Shown one piece after another: positions 8,572-17,674 of a stretch of 18,499 nt of DNA. Each line of letters opens with the position of its first letter. Positions within the stretch are counted from its first letter, which is position 1. Source of the stretch: Clostridia bacterium (lineage in GTDB: Bacteria > Bacillota_A > Clostridia > Christensenellales > Aristaeellaceae). A model generated the notes under the pieces. It worked only from the letters and a program-made list of their open reading frames with translations. It did no database searches and was not told the origin of the DNA. The stretch is from the NCBI GenBank assembly GCA_025997215.1, contig BNUH01000052.1, positions 1 to 18,499 of the forward strand, written 5' to 3'. Both the position numbers and the translations under genes were made by a program.

Positions 8572-8690
8572 TATTCCACCACGCTAAATTTTCCTTAAGG
8601 ATGCTATTATCTCAGACAATAGCTATTAACAATTATATTGCGAAGCATCATGCAAGTTATAATGTAATATATGACTATTCAGGCACATTT
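8572..8690 (-). promoter_or_regulatory. 119-nt gap with weak promoter candidate
   Basis: This is one of the longer gaps in the operon. On the minus strand a perfect TATAAT hexamer (8632-8637) lies about 60 nt before the manC-like start. The best -35 partner is poor: a TTGCAT hexamer is only 12 nt away. It might be a weak internal promoter for the downstream genes, or simply AT-rich spacer. Confidence 0.22.
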
Positions 8691-9572
8691 TTATTTTTTA
8701 GTCATACAACTTCTCATAGATGAAATATGCTGAACAATCAACGAAACATATGGTCTTACAAACAAAATTATAACGGTTAATCGGCTATATTGCCAGAAAA
8801 AAAACAAACGTTCCCTCGGTGGATTATGCTTAGGACTATGCATTATTTGCACTTTTTTACGGAAGCTTAGACTAGTATCTTGCATATATAAACGTGGATT
8901 ATGATCTCGTTTGCAGTAGCCTACTGAATAATTTGTCATTATAATTTGACAACCATACTTTTTTGCGCGAAAGCCATATTCTATGTCGCCTTTATTGTGT
9001 CTAAAAGTAGGGTCGCTAATTCCAATTTTTTGTACGACACAACTTGGTATAAGTACACAGTTACCATTAAATGTATCACACTCTGCAAAGAATTTAGTAG
9101 CATCTATTTTCTTTGTATATGATAAATTAGGGAAACGTTTTACTTTCTTCAATCCACCATAAGATAGTTTGTTTGTTTCGAAATCTATTGTATATCCGAC
9201 TATAATCGTATTTACATTTGTTGAAGAAACATATTTATATGTATCAACCATCATTGAGATTATATTATCATTGGAGACAACATCGTCATTAACCCAAAGA
9301 TAGAAATCAGAACATCTTACAAGAGCAATCTTGAATACTTCATACATTCCACCATTCCAATAGTGGTTTCCGTCACCTTTGATTATAGTTGCGCTAGGCA
9401 ATAGACAGCGTATTTTTTCGGCTGTTCCATCGTTAGAACTATCGTCATATATTGTAAACTCTAAAATAAGATCATCAGCTACATTAGCTAATGATTTTAG
9501 ACAACGCATCGTATATTCCGATCTATTATGGCACGTAGTTAGTACGGAAATTTTTGAGATAATCTGACTCAT
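8691..9572 (-). CDS. GT2 family glycosyltransferase
   Basis: This 293-residue protein has the GT-A fold signatures of family 2: ISVLTTCHNRSEYTMRCL at the N-terminus, YDDSSNDGTAE, GNHYWNGGM, and LWVNDDVV as the DxD-like metal/nucleotide-sugar site. HNKGDIEYGFRAKKYG supplies the acidic acceptor/catalytic region. Its N-terminal half resembles rhamnosyltransferase-type GT2 enzymes; donor and linkage cannot be predicted. It should add one sugar to the lipid-linked repeat unit at the cytoplasmic membrane face. A hydrophobic stretch near residues 262-285 could anchor it. The start ATG overlaps the polymerase stop as ATGA, showing translational coupling. The gene is intact. Confidence 0.85.
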   Translation of the reverse strand: MSQIISKISVLTTCHNRSEYTMRCLKSLANVADDLILEFTIYDDSSNDGTAEKIRCLLPSATIIKGDGNHYWNGGMYEVFKIALVRCSDFYLWVNDDVVSNDNIISMMVDTYKYVSSTNVNTIIVGYTIDFETNKLSYGGLKKVKRFPNLSYTKKIDATKFFAECDTFNGNCVLIPSCVVQKIGISDPTFRHNKGDIEYGFRAKKYGCQIIMTNYSVGYCKRDHNPRLYMQDTSLSFRKKVQIMHSPKHNPPRERLFFFWQYSRLTVIILFVRPYVSLIVQHISSMRSCMTKK

Positions 9573-10800
9573 AGATATTGTAGATCTCTAATCTTTGTGG
9601 TTGGCAATAATGATATTGCTAGCGGAAACATAAAAAACAATTTTGTCCTATGTCTTAGTGCAGTTCCAGCATTTGATACCCCCAATGAAAAAGGTATACA
9701 AAATGCAAAAAAAGAAATCAATAGTGCTAGTGTAATGTTGCTAAAATGCCGTTTCTTCATTATGAATGATTTTACTAGGCAAAAGTCCATTACTAGAGAC
9801 GTAGCAAAAACAAGTACATCATTTATATGTCTCCAACTCCACGGCATTGGACTAAGGAGAAAGTAGACAGTCTTCAAGATTGAATTAACTATTAGAGATA
9901 ATAAACTATTGCTAATACGAATTCCTGCCGAATAGCCAGAACCACCTTTACCTACTCGAAGTGAAACGGTATTATCCAAAATACTGACATAATCTCTATT
10001 TTGAAGCTTTGAAAAATTTATCATACTATATAATATGATACTTATTGCAACAAATAGTGCTAAGTTATATAATGTTTTTTGCCAAGTACTACACCGTTTC
10101 TGTCTGTTTCAAATAGTAGATAGATAATAAAGTAACCTATAGATAAAAATAAACTACCTGCATGAAAAAGGGCTGATATCACAACAAAAACATGAGCAGC
10201 AATGTAATGTGATTTATCACCGCTACCCCACCATTTAATAATATAGAAGACTGATAGCGTATTAAAAAGGATAATCATTGACTCTCTGTGTATTGCTACA
10301 CTTTCATTTAGTATCTGTGGGTAGAAAAGGCACAACAAGAAGCTAATTATAAATTCATTTGTTTCAAGTAAACAAGGATCCAGTAATCGTACTATCCGAA
10401 TAAAAAACTCAATTGACTGATACATAAACAATGTAGATAGCGTTAAGCCGAGTAGATAGCTCATTACATATACTTTAAACAATACGCCAATTAGCGATGA
10501 GTATAGATTGTGATATATATTTTCACTATAATATCTAACAATATGTGTCCAATAATTATCTACATCTATAAGCAACTTGGTAGCATATATTGACCTGTAC
10601 ACTTGCAACACCATACAAACCAATATGCCCAAGCTCAACGCAGGATTTATCCCATTAAGCTTCGTGAATGTAAAAAGCAATGTGATCAATGTAAATATAT
10701 AAGACAGTATGTAAAATTGGCTAAAATTTAGACTGAAAGCTTTGCACAAAGCACTTGTTAAGCTTGTTGTTGTGATAAAGATACACCAGGTGTATTTCAA
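9569..10800 (-). pseudogene. wzy: EpsG/Wzy-like polysaccharide polymerase, frameshifted at A6
   Basis: Two reading frames together give one multi-pass membrane protein. The first (from 10833 or, more likely, TTG 10800) ends at 10060 after LLFETDRNGVVLGKK. The second continues as TLYNLALFVAISIILYSMINF and runs to 9569. Insertion of one A in the A6 tract (plus-strand T6 at 10075-10080) restores a continuous frame of about 411 residues with some ten hydrophobic segments. The segment containing NESVAIHRESMIILF resembles the conserved loop of EpsG-like polymerases. The role would be polymerising flipped repeat units on the outer membrane face. TTG 10800 overlaps the TGA that ends the preceding glycosyltransferase in its restored frame (TTGA), which favours it over ATG 10833. 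As written, the gene is broken. Confidence 0.75.
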
Positions 10801-11913
10801 TTTTCTAAAATACTTCTGAACTGTGATTCCCATGTTGGAAATGAACTTAAGTGCGCACGAATATCATTAACTAAATACCGATTTGCTATTATATTGTAAA
10901 AAATCAAACACCTCTTCCATATTAATAGGTCGCTCGTCCAATGTGAATCGTTTTGCAAATTTATAATCTTCGGATAATCGAATATCAGGCCACGCATAAA
11001 TGAACGAGATCCCTTTTGCAATATATTCCGTTGTCTTTATAGCAGAGCCTAAATAGTTTCCAACTCTATGATTACCAAAGTGTCCGAGTGCGATATCTGA
11101 CAGATCGTATTGATCATCCAGCAATTTACCAGATAATGGACCTAAAAAAAGTACATGCTTCGAAACACCTAATGATTTTACTAATCTGATTGTCGATTTA
11201 AGCGGTTTACCAACAAAACGCACCACTATCTCGCTTTCGCCACCATTTTTATAATACTCGCCGATTCCGCGCATAATACGATCATAGCCGTGTGAAATGC
11301 GTTCATATGCGACTATTAGTAGGGTAAGCTTATTCGGATCCGATAAATCTCTCTTTGGCACAATTTCATCTTTGGATACTACATTCTCTATGCGTACTGT
11401 TTTAATACCATATATATACTCATGCAAGCTCATTGTTGCAAATTTATCAATATACTTCTTAACCGATCGTGAATAATACGCATTTTGCACGCGATATATT
11501 AATTTAGGCCCTAGCGTAAGTTTCGGTAAGGGCCAGCCGTGCATCTCAATAACCACTTTTGTACCATTTTTCTTTAACGCTCTCAACAATTGTACGTATG
11601 ATCTATCAAAATAGTGAAAACGCAGATAGGCATAATCAAAACTAATAACATTACTATTTATAAAACACGTGCTCAGCTTTAATAATTGCCTTCTGTTCAT
11701 AATATATTGGATCTTCTTATTATCGAATATCTTATTTTGACTAACAATTGGAATACCTTGATTATCAATTATAACTACTTGTTTATGTCTGTATGCGGCC
11801 AAATAGACATTATATTTTAGCTGTTTAAGAGCATCAACTTGTCGTTTAACCTTTCTAGTAATTCCGATTGTTTCGGAATCGTATTCAATATTAGCATAAA
11901 AGAAGATTGTCAT
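10797..11913 (-). pseudogene. GT4-type glycosyltransferase, C-terminus frameshifted at T6
   Basis: ATG 11913 overlaps the previous stop (ATGA) and has AAAGGGA upstream. The frame encodes a GT-B glycosyltransferase-like protein (MTIFFYANIEYDSET; VVIEMHGWPLP; HVLFLGPLSGKLLDDQY; then GSAIKTTEYIAKG containing the Glu of the donor-binding helix). It stops at 10867 after NSKSVFS. In the next frame the expected C-terminal helix appears (YNIIANRYLVNDIRAH, then PTWESQFRSILEN) and ends at 10797, overlapping the polymerase start. Removing one T from a T6 run (plus-strand A6, 10898-10903) joins the two as VFDFYNII and yields 371 residues. The loss affects only the last 30 or so residues, so partial activity is conceivable. 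Confidence 0.8.
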
Positions 11914-13067
11914 GAGAATTTTCCCTTTGTCCATAATAGTGCACACAGCTTGTCTAAATCATTTTCCTGTTTATTTTTTATCTTTTCATACTGCGCTACA
12001 ATTAGTCTAGGGTCAATTTTTTCGTTTGCTGCGTGAAGAATGCGATTAGCAATCTCGTCAACATCATAAGGATTGAAATAGTAAACTACAGCGCCACAAA
12101 CTTCTGTAAGGGAGCATACTGCTGATACGATACATGTCCTTCCATACTTCATTGCTTCTAGTGGAGGGTATCCGAATCCTTCATTTAGTGAAGGGAAAAT
12201 AAATATGTCGCAATTACGATATAAATTTTCAAGATCAGTTGGATCTGCATAATCAATGTTGATATATCTTTCACGATGCCTCATAATCATTGAAAAAAAG
12301 AATGGTATTTTTCCTACTAATACAAACTTATAACCGAATAACTCTTCACTAGCAATGAGCTGTTCAAATGCGATAATAGCCCGTACGCTATTCTTTTCCC
12401 ACCTATCTACTCCCAGCAATAAGAGATATTTACCATTTATCAAATGAGTATTGACTTTGGAGCCATTTTCAGCGACATATTTGTGAGGTGAGTAAAGCAT
12501 GAGCAGATTCTCTAAATCTGTATCAGTCCTCTGAAGAATCGCATACTTTGTGTGATCTGATACACAAATTGTTACATCCTGATGTTTAAGTAATAAGAGT
12601 AGATTGTATGTCGCTCTTTTCTTTATAAGTGATGGCAGTGCCATTTTAATTATTAGAGAAAATATATTTTTCCGAGAGAAATAGTAAAATATACAGCGGT
12701 CATTCGATTTTTCAATATTACTTAAGCCATGTTTCGTCCCTATTACCATAAGATCGCGAGGACAATATTTTAGTGTATAATTGTCGGGCATTCCTGAGAA
12801 AAAAACATCAAACTTCACGCTTCTCAGTAAGTTCATTAGTCCGACATTGTTCTTTATATCGTATGTATTTAGACTATTTTCCTCAATGATATCAATTACC
12901 CACTGATCCAAGTATTTATCACTATCGTAAAAAACAGAAATAGCAATATCGGGTGATATGCTTACTGTTAAATTCTGAAAAACTGTCTTAATGTATTCGC
13001 CGCCACCATGAAACTTTGTATTGTGGTATGGCTGTGCTTTTAAAAGATCAAACAGAAGCGATCTCAT
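11910..13067 (-). CDS. GT4 family glycosyltransferase
   Basis: This 385-residue GT-B glycosyltransferase has an N-terminal acceptor half with the glycine loop KFHGGGEYIK (residues 18-27). The C-terminal half binds the donor: LLLGVDRWEKN, FKFVLVGK-like strand GYKFVLVGK, then NEGFGYPPLEAM, the EX7E motif of family 4. Retaining activity on an NDP-sugar is expected; the sugar is unknown. The C-terminus is rich in Lys/Asn (KIKNKQEND). ATG 13067 has AGGA about 10 nt upstream. Its stop overlaps the next gene as ATGA. The gene is intact and adds a sugar to the growing lipid-linked unit at the inner membrane face. Confidence 0.85.
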   Translation of the reverse strand: MRSLLFDLLKAQPYHNTKFHGGGEYIKTVFQNLTVSISPDIAISVFYDSDKYLDQWVIDIIEENSLNTYDIKNNVGLMNLLRSVKFDVFFSGMPDNYTLKYCPRDLMVIGTKHGLSNIEKSNDRCIFYYFSRKNIFSLIIKMALPSLIKKRATYNLLLLLKHQDVTICVSDHTKYAILQRTDTDLENLLMLYSPHKYVAENGSKVNTHLINGKYLLLLGVDRWEKNSVRAIIAFEQLIASEELFGYKFVLVGKIPFFFSMIMRHRERYINIDYADPTDLENLYRNCDIFIFPSLNEGFGYPPLEAMKYGRTCIVSAVCSLTEVCGAVVYYFNPYDVDEIANRILHAANEKIDPRLIVAQYEKIKNKQENDLDKLCALLWTKGKFS

Positions 13068-13140
13068 TTTTTGAATGTCCTATCTGTTACAGTCCAGCTT
13101 CTTTTACAGACCATCTTTATACCGAATATTGAATCCCAAA

Positions 13141-13221
13141 TTAGAGTACTAACTTGTTTATCGTAAAGCCAAAAAATGCGCTACTAATTACATTTGTTCC
13201 ATAGTGTTTACATAGAGTCAT
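13141..13221 (-). other. Possible 26-codon ORF coupled by ATGA overlap
   Basis: ATG 13221 overlaps the stop of the preceding glycosyltransferase (ATGA), the arrangement used elsewhere in this operon. It reads MTLCKHYGTNVISSAFFG and a few more codons, then TAA. I recognise no family. It could be the leftover start of a decayed or deleted gene in the 150-nt gap before the next glycosyltransferase, or chance. Confidence 0.2.
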
Positions 13222-14297
13222 TTTAATGCATTAATAACTCGAACATAGTCTCTGACTATAACGTTTCGGTCAAAGCGATTTTCGGCGATCATCCGACCTG
13301 CAAGTCCCATAGACCTTCGCTCGAAATATGATAAAGCTAAAAACTTCAAAACAGAATTATATAATGCATCTACATTCTTAATAGGTATGATATAGCCATT
13401 TTTACCTTCCCGCACGCACTCACAACACCCAACATTTTCGGTAGTAATAATTGGCCTAGCACTGGCCATAGATTCAAGCAACACATTTGATATGCCCTCT
13501 GGGTAATAACTCGGATGAATTACACAATGGATGTTCGTTAAGAAGGCATGAACATTTGCTATATTACCATGATAAACGATGATCCCGTTCTGATTCTTCT
13601 TGATAATCAGTTCTCTATATTCATCTGTACAAGAGCCACAAATGTGAAATACGCACTGGTCTTTCAATCTCTCAGCAACTTGTAGGTACAAGTCAATGCC
13701 TTTCTCCTTGATGACCCTCGATATAAATGCAAACTCAATCTTCTCGCTCTTCGGGTATTCAAGTAATGAGAAACGATCTAGATTCACACCAGAGCCAGGC
13801 AACATTACATATTTGCCCTTGACTAGTCGCATGTCCAAAAAGAATTGCTTGTTCATCTTATTCTGAAAGAAAACAACCTTAGCCTTGGCGAAAGCTACTC
13901 GATACATGAGCAGCATCAGATTTTGAACCAGTCCCTCATGAGTAAGCGCAGTTCCCATGCCTGTTATATTGACCAAGTAAGGCGTTCTTGTTATCTGGGC
14001 TGCTAGTGAAGCATAGATATTCGGCTTTGTGGTGTATGTCAGAATTGTATCAGGATCTTTTTCTTTTATGATACCTAACAATTTAAATACCAAAAAAAAA
14101 TCAGCCAACGGGTTCAATCCATGCTGGTTGAATGTGAGCGTCAGTGTCTCACACCCAATATCTTTCAACTTATCTTGATACCCGTCATCAAGTGTTGCTA
14201 CAATTACCTTATCTCCCTGAGAAATCAAAGCTTGAATAATCTCACGTCGGAAATTCCAAACATATTGTGCTTGAGTTTCTACGACGAGGATCGTCAT
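13218..14297 (-). CDS. GT4 family glycosyltransferase (PglA/CapM-like)
   Basis: This 359-residue GT-B enzyme resembles the PglA/CapM group, which often adds the second sugar after the initiating transferase. Marks are VVETQAQYVWNFRREII at the N-terminus, DTILTYTTKPNIYASLAA, LVNITGMGTAL, and MLPGSGVNLDRFS. The donor half has FAFISRVIKEKGIDLYL, CGSCTDEYRE, YYPEGISNVLLESMASARPII (EX7E) and NGYIIPIKN. It lies immediately after the initiating transferase and overlaps it by 4 nt, consistent with second-sugar transfer onto undecaprenyl-PP-sugar. Donor identity is not readable. The gene is intact. Confidence 0.88.
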   Translation of the reverse strand: MTILVVETQAQYVWNFRREIIQALISQGDKVIVATLDDGYQDKLKDIGCETLTLTFNQHGLNPLADFFLVFKLLGIIKEKDPDTILTYTTKPNIYASLAAQITRTPYLVNITGMGTALTHEGLVQNLMLLMYRVAFAKAKVVFFQNKMNKQFFLDMRLVKGKYVMLPGSGVNLDRFSLLEYPKSEKIEFAFISRVIKEKGIDLYLQVAERLKDQCVFHICGSCTDEYRELIIKKNQNGIIVYHGNIANVHAFLTNIHCVIHPSYYPEGISNVLLESMASARPIITTENVGCCECVREGKNGYIIPIKNVDALYNSVLKFLALSYFERRSMGLAGRMIAENRFDRNVIVRDYVRVINALK

Positions 14298-15670
14298 GCC
14301 GCAACCTTCGTCTTTCGCTGATTGTCAGTTTCTATGATCCCGTGCGTCGCTTCTTTGTTGAACAGTGTCCTCACCGTATAAAACATAATTCGTATGTCCT
14401 CGAATAACGACATATTAGCAATATAGATAAGATCCATTTGCAACTTTTCATATGGCTCAGTGTTATACCTACCAAAGACCTGTGCATGGCCCGTTAATCC
14501 CGCCTTAGCTATAAGTCTTAGATTGAATTCTGGTAATTCCTCAGTATACTGTTTTATTATCTCTGGCCGCTCCGGACGCGGGCCAACAATGGTCATATCC
14601 CCCTTGAGAATATTGAATATTTGAGGCAATTCGTCAAGCCGATACTGGCGTAATACCTTGCCTACTTTAGTGATTCGTGAGTCATTCTCAGAAGCCAAAA
14701 CTGCAACCCCATTCTTCTCTGCATCAGTTCGCATAGAACGAAACTTTAGTATCATGAAGGGTCGCTCGTCCCTCGTAAGCCGAACCTGTTTGTATAGTAT
14801 TGGGCCGTTATCACCATGCTTGATCAGGAGAGCCACTATTCCCATAGCTGGTATTGTAAATATTAGCGCTATCAAGGAAAGAACAATATCCACTGCCCTT
14901 TTGATAATCCGATACTCGATTCGTGCTCCACCATTTTCATAGTAGAATACTGGATATTCATTAACATCAGAGATAGAAGTGCTATTTTTAAGTAGTATAT
15001 CACCTATCTTTGGTCGAGCAAAGACTTCGATACCGTGTTCTGTGCAGAACTTAACAATATTATTCCTTTGATTGGATTCTATATTCGGTATAAAGACTGC
15101 TTCTGCTAATAATAATTGACTCATATCTTTGTCAATATCACTGATATTTATGGTATCTATGACATTAAGTCGCTTGGAATAATTGAACAGGAAATTGGCA
15201 TCACCATCTCTCTTAACGACTATGGTACGGAGAGCAGGCACCCTTTTGAAGTACAGTTTATTACCAACCAACGACCATGAAGCGGAGAAACTAATCTGCG
15301 CTACTAATAACCATATTGTTCTTGTTAAATTAGGTTTACCATCTGTCATAGTTCGTATTAGAATAAAGAATGCGATATCCATGATGAGTATCGATGCACT
15401 CTGAGCAAAAACTAGATCGAATACTCGACGCATACCAAGCAAGAATGCTTGATGCTGTTTCATCAATACGTATAAACTAATAGTGTAGATGGCAAGAATT
15501 ATCAATCTATTCTGGAGATTGGATACATTGTATATAATGACTAAAAATAAAAATGATGTTAATATTAGGTAACATAACTTGTATAGAGGCAGAACTGTAC
15601 TTGATATCTTGCTGGTGTGTCTTCGTGAGTTCGGAGTATAATCTGCTTTTTCTATCAACTTATGAGTCAA
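14294..15670 (-). CDS. Initiating polyprenyl-phosphate sugar-1-phosphate transferase (WcaJ/CpsE type)
   Basis: This 458-residue protein begins repeat-unit synthesis by moving sugar-1-phosphate from a UDP-sugar to undecaprenyl phosphate. The N-terminal half (about residues 25-130) has four or five membrane segments, followed by a soluble Rossmann-like domain. From about residue 255 the bacterial sugar transferase domain (PF02397) follows: IIKRAVDIVLSLIALIF (re-entrant helix), GPILYKQVR, FMILKFRSM, RLDELPQIFNILKGDM (the Asp-Glu catalytic pair), VGPRPERPE, AGLTGHAQV and DLIYIANMS. The length matches the PHPT/WbaP-WcaJ family. The start is TTG 15670 with a weak GGTGA site; it follows the truncated BY-kinase after 77 nt. 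The gene is intact. Confidence 0.92.
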   Translation of the reverse strand: MTHKLIEKADYTPNSRRHTSKISSTVLPLYKLCYLILTSFLFLVIIYNVSNLQNRLIILAIYTISLYVLMKQHQAFLLGMRRVFDLVFAQSASILIMDIAFFILIRTMTDGKPNLTRTIWLLVAQISFSASWSLVGNKLYFKRVPALRTIVVKRDGDANFLFNYSKRLNVIDTINISDIDKDMSQLLLAEAVFIPNIESNQRNNIVKFCTEHGIEVFARPKIGDILLKNSTSISDVNEYPVFYYENGGARIEYRIIKRAVDIVLSLIALIFTIPAMGIVALLIKHGDNGPILYKQVRLTRDERPFMILKFRSMRTDAEKNGVAVLASENDSRITKVGKVLRQYRLDELPQIFNILKGDMTIVGPRPERPEIIKQYTEELPEFNLRLIAKAGLTGHAQVFGRYNTEPYEKLQMDLIYIANMSLFEDIRIMFYTVRTLFNKEATHGIIETDNQRKTKVAA

Positions 15671-15747
15671 TATTATTCACCCTAGCTAAATTACGTATTC
15701 TGATATTTTCGATAGGAATGGGATTATAAAACTCAGGCCTCACGAAA

Positions 15748-16203
15748 CTATTTACCATTCAAGTTCCGCTTACTATCCGGTTTATAATACCCACTTGTAT
15801 AATGACTATAATACTGCTTATAATAATGTTTCTTAGCCGCGTGCGTCTCAAATGTTACCTTATTCATAATGCTTCCTAATAACGGGCATCCCGTCCGTTC
15901 AATCTGTGTCAGTGCATCGCCAATCTCTTTCTTCGGTATTGCATTATTGGTAACCACCAGCACCACACCATCACACGATTTCGCAATCTCTGACGCGTCC
16001 ACCACTAACCCAATAGGCGGAGTATCCACCACCACGAAATCAAATGTTCTCTCTAATTGAGTTAGTAGTTCGCCCAGCCTTCCCGTCGATAATAGTGCAT
16101 GGGGATTGACAACGCTCTGACCATTGAACACTATATATAACCCATCAATGCTAGTCTGATGAACTATAGCTTGAATTATGGTGCCAGAGATTGTACTCAG
16201 CAT
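15748..16203 (-). pseudogene. BY-type tyrosine kinase (CpsD/CapB-like), 5' half deleted
   Basis: Only the C-terminal half remains. Homology can be followed from about LSTISGTIIQAIVHQTS and IDGLYIVFNG through a degenerate NP motif (SVVNPHALLSTGRL) and the Walker B segment FDFVVVDTPPIG to the tyrosine-rich autophosphorylation tail HYYKQYYSHYTSGYY. The Walker A and Walker A' segments, needed for ATP binding, are absent. Further upstream the minus frame is simply the antisense of a serine recombinase, so the ATG at 16245 is not a real start. In Bacillota this kinase works with a membrane adaptor to control capsule polymerisation and is usually near the operon head. Here the head, adaptor and promoter are gone. 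Confidence 0.85.
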
Positions 16204-16956
16204 AGAACATTGGAAGAGGCATTGAAAAAGACCATTCTCTCTCACATTAACGCGATAATTAAGGCGTATAATGATTCTGGGAAATTGGCAAATTTAACGA
16301 ACCTGAAACGTGTTGAAAAGAAGGATAAAACAAAGCCAAATGCTGAACAGCTGCAAAATCGATGCATTGTTATAACCAATCTAATCAAGCGAGTATTTGA
16401 ACAAAACGCCAGCGGCGTACTAGACGACCAGAGTTTTACAGATTTAATGGCACAGTATCAAGCTGAGCGTACCCAAATAGAGCGTCGGTTATCCGATGTA
16501 TCCGCAATACAAAATGAAGAAGACAAAAGAGTTAATAATGGCAAGGAGTTTGCTAATATAATAGCAAAATACACTCATCCGCTTGATGAACTGACGCGCG
16601 AAGTATTATTCGATCTCATTGAGAAAATTGTTGTTCACGAACCTGAAGGACCTAAAAGAAGCAAATACAAAAAGCAAGAAATAGAGATAGTTTACCGGTT
16701 TGTTGGAATACTTGATGATGTATCTTTACAATCGGTGCAAAACCCGGAACGCAGAAAAATGGGTACTGTCCATATCGGGGCGTATAAAGCTGTGATGGAT
16801 ATGCCCGCTACGGACGGAACTACGAATGTTGTATACTACGATGAGAACGGAGAAGTGATGTGCGAACAGATTGACACCGGATGGAGTAAAACTGAAGGCG
16901 CTATTTGGAGTCGAGCGCGGTGTCGCTTGTCGCGGATGATAAAGGAACGGTCGTAA
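16180..16956 (+). pseudogene. Large serine recombinase, C-terminal remnant (DUF4368-type)
   Basis: The frame is open from 16159, but recognisable recombinase begins about DCTQHRTLEEAL (the end of the zinc-ribbon region) followed by KTILSHINAIIKAYNDS. Next comes a coiled-coil stretch (residues 65-130 of the frame) and the DUF4368-like segment FANIIAKYTHPLDELTREVL, then FDLIEKIVVHE and EIEIVYRFVG. The catalytic resolvase domain with its Ser and the main recombinase domain are missing, so the product is inactive. The 5' break coincides with the break in the head-to-head BY-kinase. The last 60 or so residues (VHIGAYKAVMDMPA onward) are not a segment I recognise and may come from another reading frame fused by deletion. 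Confidence 0.75.
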
Positions 16957-16972
16957 ATATCGTATTCCTTAA

Positions 16973-17674
16973 GTGATTGCAGCACACGAGGCTATTGTTT
17001 CACCGGATTTATGGGATGCCGTTAATAGAAGATTATCGGCGAAGAAGCGATGGGGAAATACTACTTTTAATCCGTATGTAGGGATGATAATATGTGGTAC
17101 ATGCGGTCGAAAACACACAATGCGAAGCACAAGAGGCGGATCATATGTATGCAATGGTTATAAACGCGGTAATATTCCATGTACGGCTCATACTGTAAGC
17201 AGAAAAGACCTAGATAAGAAGGTACTGGAAGAGGTTAATAAATGGATAGCAGAAAACGCTAGTCTTGATCAACTATTCAAAGATCTATCCCCAGCTTATC
17301 AAAACAACAACATAACGAAAGATGAAATCCAAGCCCAAATAACAGCAAATAAGAAAAGGCTAAAGAAATACGTAGACATGAACCTTGATGAGCGAATAAC
17401 GGATGATGAATTCAACGAATACAGTAAACCGATAAGAGAAGAGATAGCAAGTTTAGAAGAACAGGTGAATAAAATAGAGGATAGCGATAGATTAATAGTA
17501 GAATGGCACTATAAGATAGGAAAATTACAGAGAGCCATAGAGAAATACACGGAACCACAGACCATAGTTACACCGGAGTTATTAAGTCTTGTGGATCATA
17601 TAGTGGTATATGAAAGAGAGGTACCAAGGAGCACTAAGAGTAAACCACGCATTGAGGTCTTTCCTGCATTATAG
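16973..17674 (+). pseudogene. Second large serine recombinase, C-terminal remnant
   Basis: This 233-residue frame starts 16 nt after the first remnant with a GTG. It opens with the tail of the recombinase domain (HEAIVSPDLWDAVNRRLSAKK), then a zinc ribbon (ICGTCGRKHTMRS, VCNGYKRG and IPCTAH, four Cys). A long coiled coil (about residues 115-170) and the C-terminal TPELLSLVDHIVVYERE segment follow. About 250-300 N-terminal residues, including the catalytic Ser domain, are lacking. Two tandem recombinases are typical of integrative elements in Clostridia (Tn4451-like and multi-recombinase islands). Here both are truncated, so this is the scar of such an element. A GTG start with no clear ribosome binding site suggests it is not independently functional. 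Confidence 0.8.

Noticed and set aside
10801..10833. ATG 10833 as the start of the polymerase
   Set aside because: It lacks a ribosome binding site and lies inside the restored end of the preceding glycosyltransferase; TTG 10800 gives a TTGA stop/start overlap. I cannot exclude it completely.
16204..16245. Upstream methionine (ATG at 16245) as the start of the BY-kinase fragment
   Set aside because: The residues before about LSTISGT are the antisense of the serine recombinase coding sequence and do not resemble a kinase; the frame is open there by chance.
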